Positions 8,339 to 16,952 are shown, counted from the stretch's first letter. The stretch: DNA of 64,000 nucleotides from Fulvimarina endophytica (GCF_003403015.1 NZ_QURL01000009.1:88060-152059); one strand, 5' to 3'. Translations and numbers: made by a program. Notes: generated from the sequence alone by a model not told the origin.

Positions 8339-9187
8339 TCAGTCCTCGCGGGGCGTGCCGTCCACGTCCTCGACGAGCTCGGCGCCGCGCTCCTGCTTCT
8401 TCAGCTCTTCGAGATCCGGCATCGACATGATGTTGTAGCCCGAATCCACGTAGTGGATCTCTCCGGTCACGCCATTGGAGAGATTGGAGGTGAGATAGAC
8501 GGCGGCGCCGCCGACCTGGGCGATGGTGGTGTTGCGGCGAAGGGGCGAATTGCGGCGCTGGTAGTTGAACATCAGCCGCGCATCGGAGACGCCGGCACCG
8601 GCGAGGGTGCGGACGGGACCGGCGGAGATCGCGTTGACGCGGATGTCGCGCGGGCCGTAATCGGCCGCCAGATAGCGCACGGAGGCCTCGAGCGCGGCTT
8701 TCGCGACGCCCATGACGTTGTAGTTCGGCATCACGCGGGTCGAGCCGCCATAGGTCATGGTGATCATCGAGCCGCCATTGTTCATGAGATCGGCGGCGCG
8801 GCGGGCGATCTCGGTGAACGAGAAGCAGGAGACGACCATGGTGCGCGTGAAGTTCTCGCGCGAGGTGTCGGCGTAAAGGCCCTTCAGCTCGTTGCGGTCC
8901 GAGAAGGCGATGGCGTGGATGATGAAGTCGATGCCGCCCCATTCGCTCTTCAGATCGGAGAAGACCTGGTCGACCGTGGCGATATCCTCGACGTCGCAGG
9001 GCAGGATGAGCTTCGAGCCGATCTGGTCGGCGAGCGGCTTGACCCGGCGGCCGAAGGCGTCGCCCTGATAGGTGAGGGCGATCTCCGCGCCCTCGTCGGC
9101 AAGCGCCTTGGCCGCGCCCCATGCGATCGAGTTGTGGTTGGCGACGCCCATGACCAGGCCGCGCTTACCCTTCATCAAATCTGCCAT
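8339..9187 (-). CDS. fabI: Enoyl-[acyl-carrier-protein] reductase FabI
   Basis: A 282-residue short-chain dehydrogenase of the FabI type, which carries out the last NADH-dependent step of fatty acid chain elongation. Counted from the ATG at 9187, the conserved tyrosines fall at 146 and 156 and the lysine at 163 (MPNYNVMGVAKAAL), matching the E. coli numbering exactly. The cofactor motif GVANHNSIAWG is at residues 14-24. The TTG at 9190 just upstream would add one residue; I prefer the ATG, preceded by GAGGGATG. It follows fabB by 207 bp on the same strand. The last 30 residues are a charged tail longer than in E. coli. FabI is the known target of triclosan-type inhibitors. Confidence 0.95.
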   Translation of the reverse strand: MADLMKGKRGLVMGVANHNSIAWGAAKALADEGAEIALTYQGDAFGRRVKPLADQIGSKLILPCDVEDIATVDQVFSDLKSEWGGIDFIIHAIAFSDRNELKGLYADTSRENFTRTMVVSCFSFTEIARRAADLMNNGGSMITMTYGGSTRVMPNYNVMGVAKAALEASVRYLAADYGPRDIRVNAISAGPVRTLAGAGVSDARLMFNYQRRNSPLRRNTTIAQVGGAAVYLTSNLSNGVTGEIHYVDSGYNIMSMPDLEELKKQERGAELVEDVDGTPRED

Positions 9188-9394
9188 CAATCATCCCTCA
9201 TGACCGGACTCGCGGTGGAGGCGAGGCGATCTCATTGCCTTGTCGAAAACGCCGGACCACTGAGCGAGCCGGGTACGGATCATGCTGCCGGCCGGAGCGC
9301 CGCGCATCCGACCGGACATGCAAGGGACGCTCCAACGTCTTGTTTCTACGCATCGTGCCGATCGAAGATCGTCTCCGATCGTCGGGCAGGTGCG

Positions 9395-10612
9395 CTAGTC
9401 GTCGACCCGCTGGAACACGAGGCATGCATTGGTGCCGCCGAACCCGAACGAGTTCGACATCACGCGGTCGAGCCTCACATCGTCCTGCCGCTCGAAGGCG
9501 ATCGGGAAGCCCTCGAATTCAGGATCGAGTTCGCTGATATGCGCGCTTTTGGCGATGAAGTTCTCGCGCATCATGATGAGCGAATAGATCGCCTCGTGAA
9601 CGCCGGTCGCGCCCTGGCTGTGGCCGGTGAGCGCCTTGGTCGCGGAGATTGCCGGGATCGTGTCGCCGAACACCTCGCGGATCGCTGCGACCTCCGACCG
9701 GTCGCCGACGGGCGTCGCGGTCGCATGCGGGTTGATGTAGTCGATCGGACCCTTGACGCCTTCGAGCGCCATCTTCATGCAGCGCACCGCGCCTTCGCCC
9801 GAGGGGGCGACCATGTCGGCACCGTCGGAGGTCAGGCCATAGCCGACGATCTCGCCGAGGATATTGGCGCCGCGCGCCTTCGCGCGTTCGTACTCCTCGA
9901 GGACGAGAACGCCCGCGCCGCCCGCGATCACGAAGCCGTCGCGCGCCTTGTCATAGGGGCGGGAGGCATGGGCCGGGTCGTCGTTGAAGTCGGAGGAGAG
10001 GGCGCCCATGGCGTCGAAGAGGTTGGAGAGGGACCAGTGCAGGTCCTCGCAGCCGCCCGCGAACATCGTGTCCTGCTTGCCGTAGGCGATCATCTCGTAG
10101 GCATTGCCGATGCAGTGGCTCGATGTCGAGCAGGCCGAGGAGATGGAGTAGTTGACACCCTTGATCTTGAACCAGGTGGCGAGCGTCGCGGAGGCGGTGG
10201 AGGACATCGCCTTGGGCACCGCCGTCGGTCCGATGCGCTTGGGACCCTTTTCGCGCGTCACGTCGGCGGCCGTCATGATGGTCTCGGTGGACGGGCCGCC
10301 CGAACCCATGATGATGCCGGTGCGCTCGTTGGAGACGTCCGAAGCCTCGAGGCCCGCATCCTCGATCGCCTGGTTCATGGCGACGTGGTTCCAGGCGGTG
10401 CCGCCGCCGTGGAAGCGCAGGGCGCGCCGGTCGAGGACGTCCGAGGGGTTGAGCTTCGGCTTGCCGTGCACGTGGCTGCGGAAGCCGAGTTCGGCATAGT
10501 CCTCGGCGAAGCTGATGCCGGAGCGCGATTCGCGCAGCGAGCGCGTGACCTCCTCCACATTGTCGCCGATCGACGACACGATGCCCATTCCGGTGACGAC
10601 GACGCGTCTCAT
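9395..10612 (-). CDS. fabB: Beta-ketoacyl-ACP synthase I FabB
   Basis: A 405-residue condensing enzyme that elongates acyl-ACP with malonyl-ACP and, with FabA, supplies unsaturated fatty acids. The catalytic triad is visible: Cys161 in SSACSTSSHC, His296 in NPHATATPVGD and His331 in LTGHSQGATG. The N-terminus RRVVVTGMGIVSSIG is typical of the family. The start lies 58 bp after fabA on the same strand, so fabA-fabB form an operon, probably with fabI. The His-His form and pairing with FabA support FabB over FabF. Confidence 0.95.
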   Translation of the reverse strand: MRRVVVTGMGIVSSIGDNVEEVTRSLRESRSGISFAEDYAELGFRSHVHGKPKLNPSDVLDRRALRFHGGGTAWNHVAMNQAIEDAGLEASDVSNERTGIIMGSGGPSTETIMTAADVTREKGPKRIGPTAVPKAMSSTASATLATWFKIKGVNYSISSACSTSSHCIGNAYEMIAYGKQDTMFAGGCEDLHWSLSNLFDAMGALSSDFNDDPAHASRPYDKARDGFVIAGGAGVLVLEEYERAKARGANILGEIVGYGLTSDGADMVAPSGEGAVRCMKMALEGVKGPIDYINPHATATPVGDRSEVAAIREVFGDTIPAISATKALTGHSQGATGVHEAIYSLIMMRENFIAKSAHISELDPEFEGFPIAFERQDDVRLDRVMSNSFGFGGTNACLVFQRVDD

Positions 10613-10670
10613 GATGTCCTGCCTTTCCTCGTCGAGGATCTCAGAGTCTTCGGTCGAGCGAGACCGGCGA

Positions 10671-11201
10671 TCAGGCCGTTGCCGCGCGGGTCTCGTCGTC
10701 GCTGAAGAGACCGACGCGCATGTCGCTCGACCGGTAGATGATCTCGCCGTCCGCCTTCATCCAGCCATTGGCGATGCCGAGCTTGAGCTTGGAGCGCATG
10801 ACGCGGCGGAAATCGACGCCGTATTCCAGGAGCTTGACCGTGGGCGTCACCTGTCCGGTGAACTTCACTTCGCCGACGCCGAGCGCGCGGCCGCGGCCGG
10901 GCTCGCCGAGCCAGCCGAGGAAAAAGCCGGTGAGCTGCCACAGGGCGTCGAGGCCGAGGCAGCCCGGCATCACCGGATCGCCCTTGAAGTGGCACTGGAA
11001 GAACCAGAGATCGGGATTGACGTCGAGCTCGGCCTGGATCGTGCCCTTGCCGAACTCCCCGCCATCCTCGCTCACATGGGTGATGCGGTCGAACATCAGC
11101 ATCGGCGGCAGAGGCAGCTGCGCATTGCCCGAGCCGAACAGTTCGCCCCGTCCGCAGGCCAGCAGCTCGTCGTAGTCGAAGGAAGTCTTGCGCGTCGTCA
11201 T
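10671..11201 (-). CDS. fabA: 3-hydroxydecanoyl-ACP dehydratase/isomerase FabA
   Basis: A 176-residue hot-dog-fold enzyme that dehydrates 3-hydroxydecanoyl-ACP and isomerises the trans-2 product to cis-3, the branch point of anaerobic-type unsaturated fatty acid synthesis. The active-site block WFFQCHFKGDPVMPGCLGLD carries His71 and Asp85, equivalent to E. coli His70 and Asp84. The chosen ATG at 11201 gives MTTRKTSFDYDELL and the usual family length. Longer in-frame starts add an arginine-rich leader with no support. It is first in the fabA-fabB-fabI cluster. Its promoter must lie in the 165-bp divergent gap to the next gene. Confidence 0.95.
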   Translation of the reverse strand: MTTRKTSFDYDELLACGRGELFGSGNAQLPLPPMLMFDRITHVSEDGGEFGKGTIQAELDVNPDLWFFQCHFKGDPVMPGCLGLDALWQLTGFFLGWLGEPGRGRALGVGEVKFTGQVTPTVKLLEYGVDFRRVMRSKLKLGIANGWMKADGEIIYRSSDMRVGLFSDDETRAATA

Positions 11202-11366
11202 CTGATGTCGTTTCCGCCTTCTTCGCCGCACTGGAGTGCGAACACATTCGTTTCCGGTCGCATTACCATGGGATGCGCGTTGTGGGAAACAATGCGGACA
11301 GGTAGTTTTTCGCCCTGTCGGGCGGCGCGCCGTAGGGCTGAAACCAGGATGAAAAGGGGCATCGTC

Positions 11367-11849
11367 ATGCGGTCTGCGAGGGGGCTTTCGGAGAAGAGGC
11401 GAGGATTGCGGCCGGCCGGTTATCCGGTCCTTTGTCTCGCGATGCTTCTCGTTTCCCCGCCCGCCGCGGCCCAGTCCTGGCGCGCCAGCGGGACCACGGC
11501 CGGCTACTATGTCGACGGGGTTGCGAACGGGATGTTCCTGCGCTGCGCCGGCTCGAGCCTCACGGTCAATTTCACGGGCTTTCCGGCGCGCTTCGCGGAC
11601 GGCGCCGCCTACCGGGTCGGCGTCTCCGTCGACGGGCTCGCCCGCATTCTCGACACGCGCGCCCACCGGGTGCGCGGCCGCACCGTCCTCGTCCATGCCG
11701 GCGCCCTCGGCGAGCTGCGAGGCCTGATCGAGGATCTGCGCAAGGGCAAGGCCGCCGAGATCTCGACGCCGGCCGGGCGCTACACCCTGCCTCTGACGGG
11801 ATCGGGCTCGGCCCTCGGCGCCCTGATCGCGGCCTGCACGCCCCAGTAA
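11367..11849 (+). CDS. Small exported protein of unknown function
   Basis: A 160-residue protein with a signal peptide (hydrophobic core GYPVLCLAMLLVS, cleavage after PAAAQ). The mature part of about 125 residues has two cysteines (FLRCAGSS near the start, AACTPQ at the end). The pattern of alternating short strands resembles an invasion-associated or uncharacterised beta-rich periplasmic protein, but I cannot assign a family. The ATG at 11367 is preceded by AAAAGGGG nine bases upstream; an ATG at 11349 would add six residues. It is divergent from fabA and lies 130 bp before irr on the same strand. Confidence 0.68.
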   Translation: MRSARGLSEKRRGLRPAGYPVLCLAMLLVSPPAAAQSWRASGTTAGYYVDGVANGMFLRCAGSSLTVNFTGFPARFADGAAYRVGVSVDGLARILDTRAHRVRGRTVLVHAGALGELRGLIEDLRKGKAAEISTPAGRYTLPLTGSGSALGALIAACTPQ

Positions 11850-11979
11850 GCGCGATTTAAACCGCGCGCGCAGGAAGGATTTGAGATCGCGCGCCCTTTA
11901 TATTATGTCATGGGCTTGAGCCCGGCCGTCGCCCGACGGACGGTGCGGTGTGATTTGAGCGAATGGGGCACGGACGACC

Positions 11980-12414
11980 ATGCACACGACCCAGACACGT
12001 GGTCAGGCTTTCTGCGTATTCTCACGCCTGCGGTCCGTCGGACTGCGACCGACCCGGCAACGCGTGGCACTCTGCAATCTGATGTTCGGGCGCGGCGACC
12101 GGCATCTGTCGGCCGAGGACCTGCATGCCGAGGCGCAGCAGGCGGGCGAGTCCGTTTCCCTCGCCACCGTCTACAACACGCTCCACCAGTTCACCGATGC
12201 AGGTCTCGTCCGCCCGCTCTCGGCCGAAGGCCAGCGCACCTATTTCGATACGAACATCTCCGACCACCACCATTTCTTCATCGAGGAAGACGGCGAGATG
12301 GTCGACATCCCGGCCGGATCGCTCGATCTCGGCCAGCTGCCGGAGCCGCCGGCGGGGATGGAAATCGTCAATGTGGACGTGGTCGTCCGCCTGAGGCGCA
12401 AGGCCGAGGCCTGA
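11980..12414 (+). CDS. irr: Iron response regulator Irr (Fur family)
   Basis: A 144-residue Fur-family repressor. The winged-helix region includes GLRPTRQRVAL and SLATVYNTLHQF, and the Irr signature HHH is at residues 96-98 (NISDHHHFF). In Hyphomicrobiales Irr represses or activates genes in response to haem and iron, coupling haem synthesis to iron supply. The Bradyrhizobium-type N-terminal haem motif (GCPWH) is absent, so this Irr probably uses the histidine cluster or contact with ferrochelatase. The fabA-irr neighbourhood is a known arrangement in the order. A strong terminator follows at 12485. The ATG at 11980 has no clear ribosome-binding site. Confidence 0.92.
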   Translation: MHTTQTRGQAFCVFSRLRSVGLRPTRQRVALCNLMFGRGDRHLSAEDLHAEAQQAGESVSLATVYNTLHQFTDAGLVRPLSAEGQRTYFDTNISDHHHFFIEEDGEMVDIPAGSLDLGQLPEPPAGMEIVNVDVVVRLRRKAEA

Positions 12415-12484
12415 GCCAGGCTCGGCGCTGCCGTTAGAAACGGGCGGCGGACCGTTTTCGCGGAAGACGCGATCTCATGATCAG

Positions 12485-12533
12485 AACCCCGGTTCGCCGA
12501 TCCCCGAAGGGTCGGCGAACCGGGGTTTTTTAT
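12485..12533 (+). terminator. Strong intrinsic terminator after irr
   Basis: A perfect 16-bp stem pairs 12485-12500 with 12512-12527 around an 11-base loop, and six T residues follow (12526-12531). It closes the irr transcript about 70 bp after the stop codon. The stem continues the A/T pairs at its base, so it could also slow transcription in the other direction, from yihA. Confidence 0.9.
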
Positions 12534-12537
12534 TGGA

Positions 12538-12581
12538 GCATCGGGGCGAAAGGCGGCTGCGGTGTTCGGACCGTCCGATGC
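12538..12581. repeat. Short palindromic intergenic repeat, copy A
   Basis: Inverted arms GCATCGG (12538-12544) and CCGATGC (12575-12581) surround 30 bases that share TTCGGACCG with copy B at 38630. It sits between the irr terminator and the end of yihA. The layout matches the rhizobial intergenic palindrome family. This copy has a diverged middle. Confidence 0.65.
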
Positions 12582-12600
12582 GTCGGCGGATAAGCGGCGC

Positions 12601-13272
12601 CTATTCGGCGAGCGCGCCGAGGGCGGTCTGGAGATCGTCGAGACCGGCGCGCTTTTCCGAGGATGTCGCGATGATGCCGGGAAAGGCCGCGGGACGCTTG
12701 CGCACGGCCTCTTCCGTCGCCGCGATCAGCTTGGGAACCGCGGTCGGCTTGATCTTGTCGATCTTCGTCAGGACGATCTGGTAGGACATCGCCGACTTGT
12801 CGAGGAGCTTCAGCACCTCCTCGTCATTGGCCTTGAGGCCGTGGCGCGAATCGATGAGAACGAAGACGCGCTTGAGGGTGGCTCGACCGCGCAGATAGTC
12901 GAAGACGAGATCGGTCCAGGCGTCCACCTTCTCCTTCGGTGCCTTGGCATAGCCGTAGCCCGGCATGTCCACAAGCGCCAGCGGCGGCAGTTCGGTGGTC
13001 TCGCCGCCGAACCCGTCCGGCACGAAGAAGTTGAGCTCCTGGGTGCGCCCCGGCGTGTTCGAGGTGCGCGCAAGCCCCTTCTGGCCGAGAAGCGCGTTGA
13101 TCAGCGACGACTTTCCGACATTGGAGCGGCCCGCGAAGGCGACCTCGGGCGGACCTTCCATGGGCAGGAATTCCATGGCCGGCACGCCGCGCACGAAGAC
13201 CCAGGGCTGGCCGAAGAGTTTCGGGCCGCGATTGCGGCCGGAATCGGCTGGCGGTTTGGCTTGATCGCTCAT
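12601..13272 (-). CDS. yihA: Ribosome biogenesis GTPase YihA/YsxC (EngB)
   Basis: A 223-residue TrmE-Era-like GTPase needed for assembly of the large ribosomal subunit. The GTPase motifs are in order: G1 GRSNVGKS (48-55), the G2-region threonine in TSNTPGRTQ, G3 DMPG (102-105) and G4 TKID (169-172), with the late ATSS motif near residue 205. The ATG at 13272 overlaps the stop of the upstream acetyltransferase gene by four bases (ATGA), so the two are translationally coupled. In related genomes yihA usually sits close to yidC. Here two unrelated genes lie between them. Confidence 0.94.
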   Translation of the reverse strand: MSDQAKPPADSGRNRGPKLFGQPWVFVRGVPAMEFLPMEGPPEVAFAGRSNVGKSSLINALLGQKGLARTSNTPGRTQELNFFVPDGFGGETTELPPLALVDMPGYGYAKAPKEKVDAWTDLVFDYLRGRATLKRVFVLIDSRHGLKANDEEVLKLLDKSAMSYQIVLTKIDKIKPTAVPKLIAATEEAVRKRPAAFPGIIATSSEKRAGLDDLQTALGALAE

Positions 13273-13916
13273 GGAGCCTCCGAGGCTTTGGCGAGGGCTC
13301 CAAGATCGGCCCCGCGTATGGCGTCGAGATAGCGCGTTATCTTGTCCGCCGGCCAGTCCCACCAGGCGATCTTGCGCAGCGCGGCGATGGTTTCGTCGTC
13401 GAAGCGCTGCCGGATGAGCCGTGCGGGGTTGCCGCCGACGATCCCATAGGCGGGCACATCCGCCGTCACCACCGAATGGGCGGCGATCACGGCGCCGTCG
13501 CCGATCGTGACACCCGGCATCACGACGGCCTTCTCGCCGATCCAGACGTCGTTGCCGATGACGGTATCGCCCTTGAGGCCGGCGGCGATGGTCGCGAAGT
13601 CGAAACCTTTCTCCCAGCCCTTGCCGAAGATGTTGAAGGGATAGGTGGAAAAACCGGTCATCGCATGGTTCGCGCCGTTCATCACGAAGCTGGCGCCCGA
13701 GCCGATCGCGCAGAAGCGGCCGATGATCAGCCGGTCGCCGAGAAAATCGTAGAGATGGCCGACACAGGCCTCGACGAAATGCTGCGGGCCCGCCGGGTCG
13801 TCGTAATAGGTGTAGTCGCCGATCTCGATCTGCGGGTGATCGACGATCGGCTTCAGGAAGCCGACGCGCGGATGGTCGGGAAGGGGATGGCGGGACGCAG
13901 GATCAGGTCCGTGCAT
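13269..13916 (-). CDS. CatB-related O-acetyltransferase (xenobiotic acyltransferase type)
   Basis: A 215-residue left-handed beta-helix acyltransferase. Hexapeptide repeats run from about residue 60 to 165 (IIGRFCAIGSGASF, then DTVIGNDVWIGEKAVVMPGVTIGDGAVIAA), with the loop NHAMTGFSTYPF that carries the likely catalytic His. The closing VGGNPARLIRQRF is typical of CatB/Vat proteins, which move acetyl from acetyl-CoA to a hydroxyl group of chloramphenicol, streptogramin or other small molecules. Most chromosomal members have unknown substrates, so a resistance role should not be assumed. Its stop overlaps the yihA start. It is probably an accessory insertion in the yidC-yihA neighbourhood. Confidence 0.88.
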   Translation of the reverse strand: MHGPDPASRHPLPDHPRVGFLKPIVDHPQIEIGDYTYYDDPAGPQHFVEACVGHLYDFLGDRLIIGRFCAIGSGASFVMNGANHAMTGFSTYPFNIFGKGWEKGFDFATIAAGLKGDTVIGNDVWIGEKAVVMPGVTIGDGAVIAAHSVVTADVPAYGIVGGNPARLIRQRFDDETIAALRKIAWWDWPADKITRYLDAIRGADLGALAKASEAP

Positions 13917-14145
13917 GGGGAGGCCTCGCGATGGGTCGGATGATTGGGCTGACGGCTCGGATCGCGCGCGGGCCCGGCTGCTTCGGCCGGTTCCCGATGA
14001 TGGCGATCGGTTGGGCGTCAGTGGTTCATCGGACGTCGCAGCTCCTCTTTCGGGCCCCCGAATGACATGGCGGGCGGGCGCGGTCCACCCCCTTCGTGTG
14101 AGAACCCCGTGAAACAGGTGTCCGCGCGGATCGTTCGAACGGAGC

Positions 14146-14580
14146 TCAGGCCGGGTCGGGGATCGTCAGTGCGCCCTCGGCATCGAGGCTCCAGAACGGA
14201 TTGTGGGCAAGTTCCCAGACATGGCCGTCGGGGTCCGCCCAATAGCCGGAATAGCCGCCCCAGAAGACCGCTTCCGGCCGCTTCAGGATGGTCGCGCCGG
14301 CCGCGATCGCGGCCTCGAAGGCCGCATCCACCTCGGCGGTGCCCGGAAAATTCTGGGCGAGCGTGACGGCGCCCGTGCCGAGTGACGCACCCGGCCGGCC
14401 CTGATCGGCCGCAAGTTCCGAGCGATCGAAGAGCGCGAGCGCCATGCCGTTCATCCGGTAGAACGAGACGTCCGCGTTCTCGCCGGGGACGGGCTGCCAG
14501 CCGAGCCGGGCATAGAAGGCGCGGCTCGCCGCGATGTCGGCGACACCGAGGGTGACGAGGGTGATGCGCTGGGGTGTCAT
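14146..14580 (-). CDS. VOC family (glyoxalase-fold) protein
   Basis: A 144-residue vicinal-oxygen-chelate protein with two beta-alpha-beta-beta-beta units. The first begins RITLVTLGVADIAASRAFYARLGW, and the second contains YSGYWADPDGHVWELAHNP, which ends with the usual Glu metal ligand. The family includes glyoxalases, dioxygenases and resistance proteins. Without a full ligand set in view I cannot name the reaction. It lies 85 bp downstream of yidC on the same strand, beyond a possible terminator, and 229 bp before the acetyltransferase gene. Confidence 0.87.
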   Translation of the reverse strand: MTPQRITLVTLGVADIAASRAFYARLGWQPVPGENADVSFYRMNGMALALFDRSELAADQGRPGASLGTGAVTLAQNFPGTAEVDAAFEAAIAAGATILKRPEAVFWGGYSGYWADPDGHVWELAHNPFWSLDAEGALTIPDPA

Positions 14581-14617
14581 CGGCCACTCCGATCCCTGAA
14601 TTTGTCGTCCGAAACGA

Positions 14618-14648
14618 AAGAACCGCCCCGGGGGTCCGGGACGGTTCG
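14618..14648 (-). terminator. Likely terminator after yidC
   Basis: A stem pairs AACCG and CCCGG segments (14621-14631) with the matching arm at 14636-14646, with one internal mismatch and a GGGT loop. Reading leftwards it is followed by only a short T-containing stretch (CTTTCG). It lies about 20 bp beyond the yidC stop and would end the rpmH-rnpA-yidC transcript, perhaps incompletely. Confidence 0.55.
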
Positions 14649-14665
14649 AAGAGGGTCTCGCGAAG

Positions 14666-16477
14666 CTAGCCTTGCGATGGTTTTTCCTTGCGTTTGAACA
14701 TGCCTCGCAAGTTGTCGAAGAGTTCGATCTTCGCGCCGTTGCGCTTCATGATCACGCTCTGCTGGATGATCGACAGGGTGTTGTTCCAGGTCCAGTAGAT
14801 CACGAGGCCCGCCGGGAAGGCGGCCAGCATGAAGGTGAAGACCACGGGCATCCAGGTGAAGATCATCGCCTGGGTCGGATCCGGCGGGGTCGGGTTGAGG
14901 CGCATCTGGACGAACATCGTGATGCCCATCAGGATCGGCCAGACGCCGATCATCAGGATATGCGGCAGTTCGATCGGGATGAGGCCGAACAGGTTGAAGA
15001 TCGAGGTCGGATCGGGCGCGGCCAGATCCTGGATCCAGCCGAAGAAGGGCGCGTGCCGCATCTCGATCGTGACGTAGAGCACCTTGTAGAGGGCGAAGAA
15101 GACGGGGATCTGGATCAGGATCGGCCAGCAGCCGGCGGCCGGATTGATCTTCTCCTCCCGGTAGAGCTTCATCATCTCCTGCTGCTGCTTCTGCCGGTCG
15201 TCCTTGAAGCGCTCGCGCAGCTCCATGACCTTCGGCTGGATCGTCTTCATGCGCGCCATCGACTTGTAGGACTTGTTGGCGAGCGGGAAGAAGAGAAGCT
15301 TGAGGAAGACGGTGACGATGAGGATCGCGACGCCGAAATTGCCGACCAGCTTGTAGATGTAGTCGAGCGCCGTGAACATCGGCTTGGTGATGAAATAGAA
15401 CCAGCCCCAGTCGATCAGCTGCCCGAACTGGCGGATGTTCAGCTCTTCCTCATAGGCGTTGATCTTGTCGACTTCCTTGGCGCCGGCAAAGGTGCGGTTG
15501 AGGATGTTCGCCGAGGCGCCCGGCGCGACCGAGATCGGATCGGAGACGAATTCGGTCTGGTAGTGCGGCCGCTCGCCGGTGCGGTAGAGGAATTGGGACT
15601 GGAAGTCCTGGCCGTCCTGGGGAACGAGCGCCGTCGCCCAGTATTTGTCGGTGATGCCGAGCCATCCGCCGCCCGAGGACTTGGGCTGGGTGAGCCGGCC
15701 GTCGTCCTCGATCGTCGAATAGGAGACCTCGTCGAGACCCTCCTCGCCGAACACGCCGAGAAGGCCTTCGAAGAGAACATAGGCGGCGGCATGCTCGGGC
15801 TTGGAATAGCGCGCGATGCGGCCATAGGGCGAGACCTCGATCGCCGCATCGCCCGTGTTCTCGACCGTGTCCTCGTAGGTGAACATGAAGTTCGGATCGA
15901 CCGAGATCTGGCGGCGGACCGTCAGGCCGTTCTCGGTCGTCGCGGTCAGTGTCACCGGGGTATCGGGCGTCAGGGTCGCGCCCGCTTCGGCCTGCCACTG
16001 CGTATTGGCGCCGACGAGCTGGCCGCTTCCGGGCTGGATCAGGCCGTATTCGGCGAAATAGCCGTCCGGCAGCTGTTCGGGGGAGAGGAGGACGATGGTC
16101 GGCGAGGTGTCGTCGACGGTCTCGTGATAATGCTTGAGGCGCAGATCGTCGAGGCGGGCGCCCTGGAGATTGATGGAGCCTGTGAGCTCGGGCGTGTCGA
16201 TCGGCACGCGGTTTCCGGCGGCCAGCACCTCGGCGCGGGTCGCACCGGCCGGAAGATTGGGGCTGCCGACGACGCTTTCGCGGCCCGAAGGCGCGGTCAG
16301 GCTCTCCTGGCTGGTGCCGGCGGGCGTCTGCGGCGTCTGGAGCGAGCCCTCGGTCTGGGCCGTCTCGGTGCGCACCTGCTGCTCGTCCATGCGCGGACTG
16401 ATGACGAGATACTGCCACCCGACCAGGATGAGGATCGACAACGCCATGGCGATCAGGAAGTTGCGGTTCATTTCCAT
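14666..16477 (-). CDS. yidC: Membrane protein insertase YidC
   Basis: A 603-residue inner-membrane insertase and foldase that works alone or with SecYEG. The N-terminal segment MNRNFLIAMALSILILVGWQY spans the membrane. A large periplasmic beta domain follows (about residues 60-350). The conserved core begins at WGWFYFITKPMFTALDYIYK and contains four or five membrane helices, including GCWPILIQIPVFFALYKVLY and the end WTWNNTLSIIQQSVIMKRNG. The length suits a Gram-negative YidC. It lies 12 bp after rnpA on the same strand, in the classic rpmH-rnpA-yidC order. No yidD gene fits between rnpA and yidC, which is normal for many alphaproteobacteria. Confidence 0.96.
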   Translation of the reverse strand: MEMNRNFLIAMALSILILVGWQYLVISPRMDEQQVRTETAQTEGSLQTPQTPAGTSQESLTAPSGRESVVGSPNLPAGATRAEVLAAGNRVPIDTPELTGSINLQGARLDDLRLKHYHETVDDTSPTIVLLSPEQLPDGYFAEYGLIQPGSGQLVGANTQWQAEAGATLTPDTPVTLTATTENGLTVRRQISVDPNFMFTYEDTVENTGDAAIEVSPYGRIARYSKPEHAAAYVLFEGLLGVFGEEGLDEVSYSTIEDDGRLTQPKSSGGGWLGITDKYWATALVPQDGQDFQSQFLYRTGERPHYQTEFVSDPISVAPGASANILNRTFAGAKEVDKINAYEEELNIRQFGQLIDWGWFYFITKPMFTALDYIYKLVGNFGVAILIVTVFLKLLFFPLANKSYKSMARMKTIQPKVMELRERFKDDRQKQQQEMMKLYREEKINPAAGCWPILIQIPVFFALYKVLYVTIEMRHAPFFGWIQDLAAPDPTSIFNLFGLIPIELPHILMIGVWPILMGITMFVQMRLNPTPPDPTQAMIFTWMPVVFTFMLAAFPAGLVIYWTWNNTLSIIQQSVIMKRNGAKIELFDNLRGMFKRKEKPSQG

Positions 16478-16489
16478 CGGGTCAAACCT

Positions 16490-16882
16490 CTAGACGCCAT
16501 TGCGCCTCTCACGACGTTGATGGGCATTGGGGGACTGACCCGGATCGAACCGGTCGAACCGTCTGGACAATTCGTCCGTCAGGGTCCCGAACGCCACTTC
16601 GAGGACGTCGCGACGCGCGACGATGACATAGTCCACGCCCGGCTTCATGGCCTCGCCGGCCGTCACGCGGATCGCCTCGCGCAGTCTGCGCCGGATCCGG
16701 TTTCTGACGACGGCATTGCCAACCTTCTTCGTGACGGTCAACCCGAAACGGGGCGGCGCGTCGTCATCGCGAAGATGGGTTTCGACAAAGAAATAAGGGC
16801 CGTTCAGGCGACGGCCCTTGCGTGCGGCGAGGAATTCCGAGCGCTTCGTCAGCCGGCCGGTGCGTTTCGTGCCGCCGGGCAT
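16490..16882 (-). CDS. rnpA: Ribonuclease P protein component
   Basis: A 130-residue protein subunit of RNase P, which matures the 5' ends of tRNAs with the RNA subunit. The family signature is FGLTVTKKVGNAVVRNRIRR followed by RLREAIR, giving the RNR motif around residues 66-75. The ATG at 16882 (MPGGTKRTGRL) gives a normal length. A longer in-frame extension would run into the rpmH gene region. It sits 70 bp after rpmH. The C-terminal 20 residues are arginine- and asparagine-rich and not conserved in the family. The RNase P RNA gene is not in this window. Confidence 0.93.
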   Translation of the reverse strand: MPGGTKRTGRLTKRSEFLAARKGRRLNGPYFFVETHLRDDDAPPRFGLTVTKKVGNAVVRNRIRRRLREAIRVTAGEAMKPGVDYVIVARRDVLEVAFGTLTDELSRRFDRFDPGQSPNAHQRRERRNGV

Positions 16883-16952
16883 GGCTCCCCTCCGATTGCG
16901 ATCGACGATGGGGCGCCGGTATGGGGCGGGCCGGGCTCGGCGCTCTTTCGGC

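Noticed and set aside
8453..10705. Very long open frames antisense to fabI, fabB and other genes
   Set aside because: High G+C content makes long antisense frames common. The fab genes have exact catalytic motifs on the other strand, so these are shadows.
13269..14580. Antibiotic-resistance island beside yihA
   Set aside because: The acetyltransferase family is broad and mostly not resistance-related, and there is no mobile element, repeat or composition change around it.
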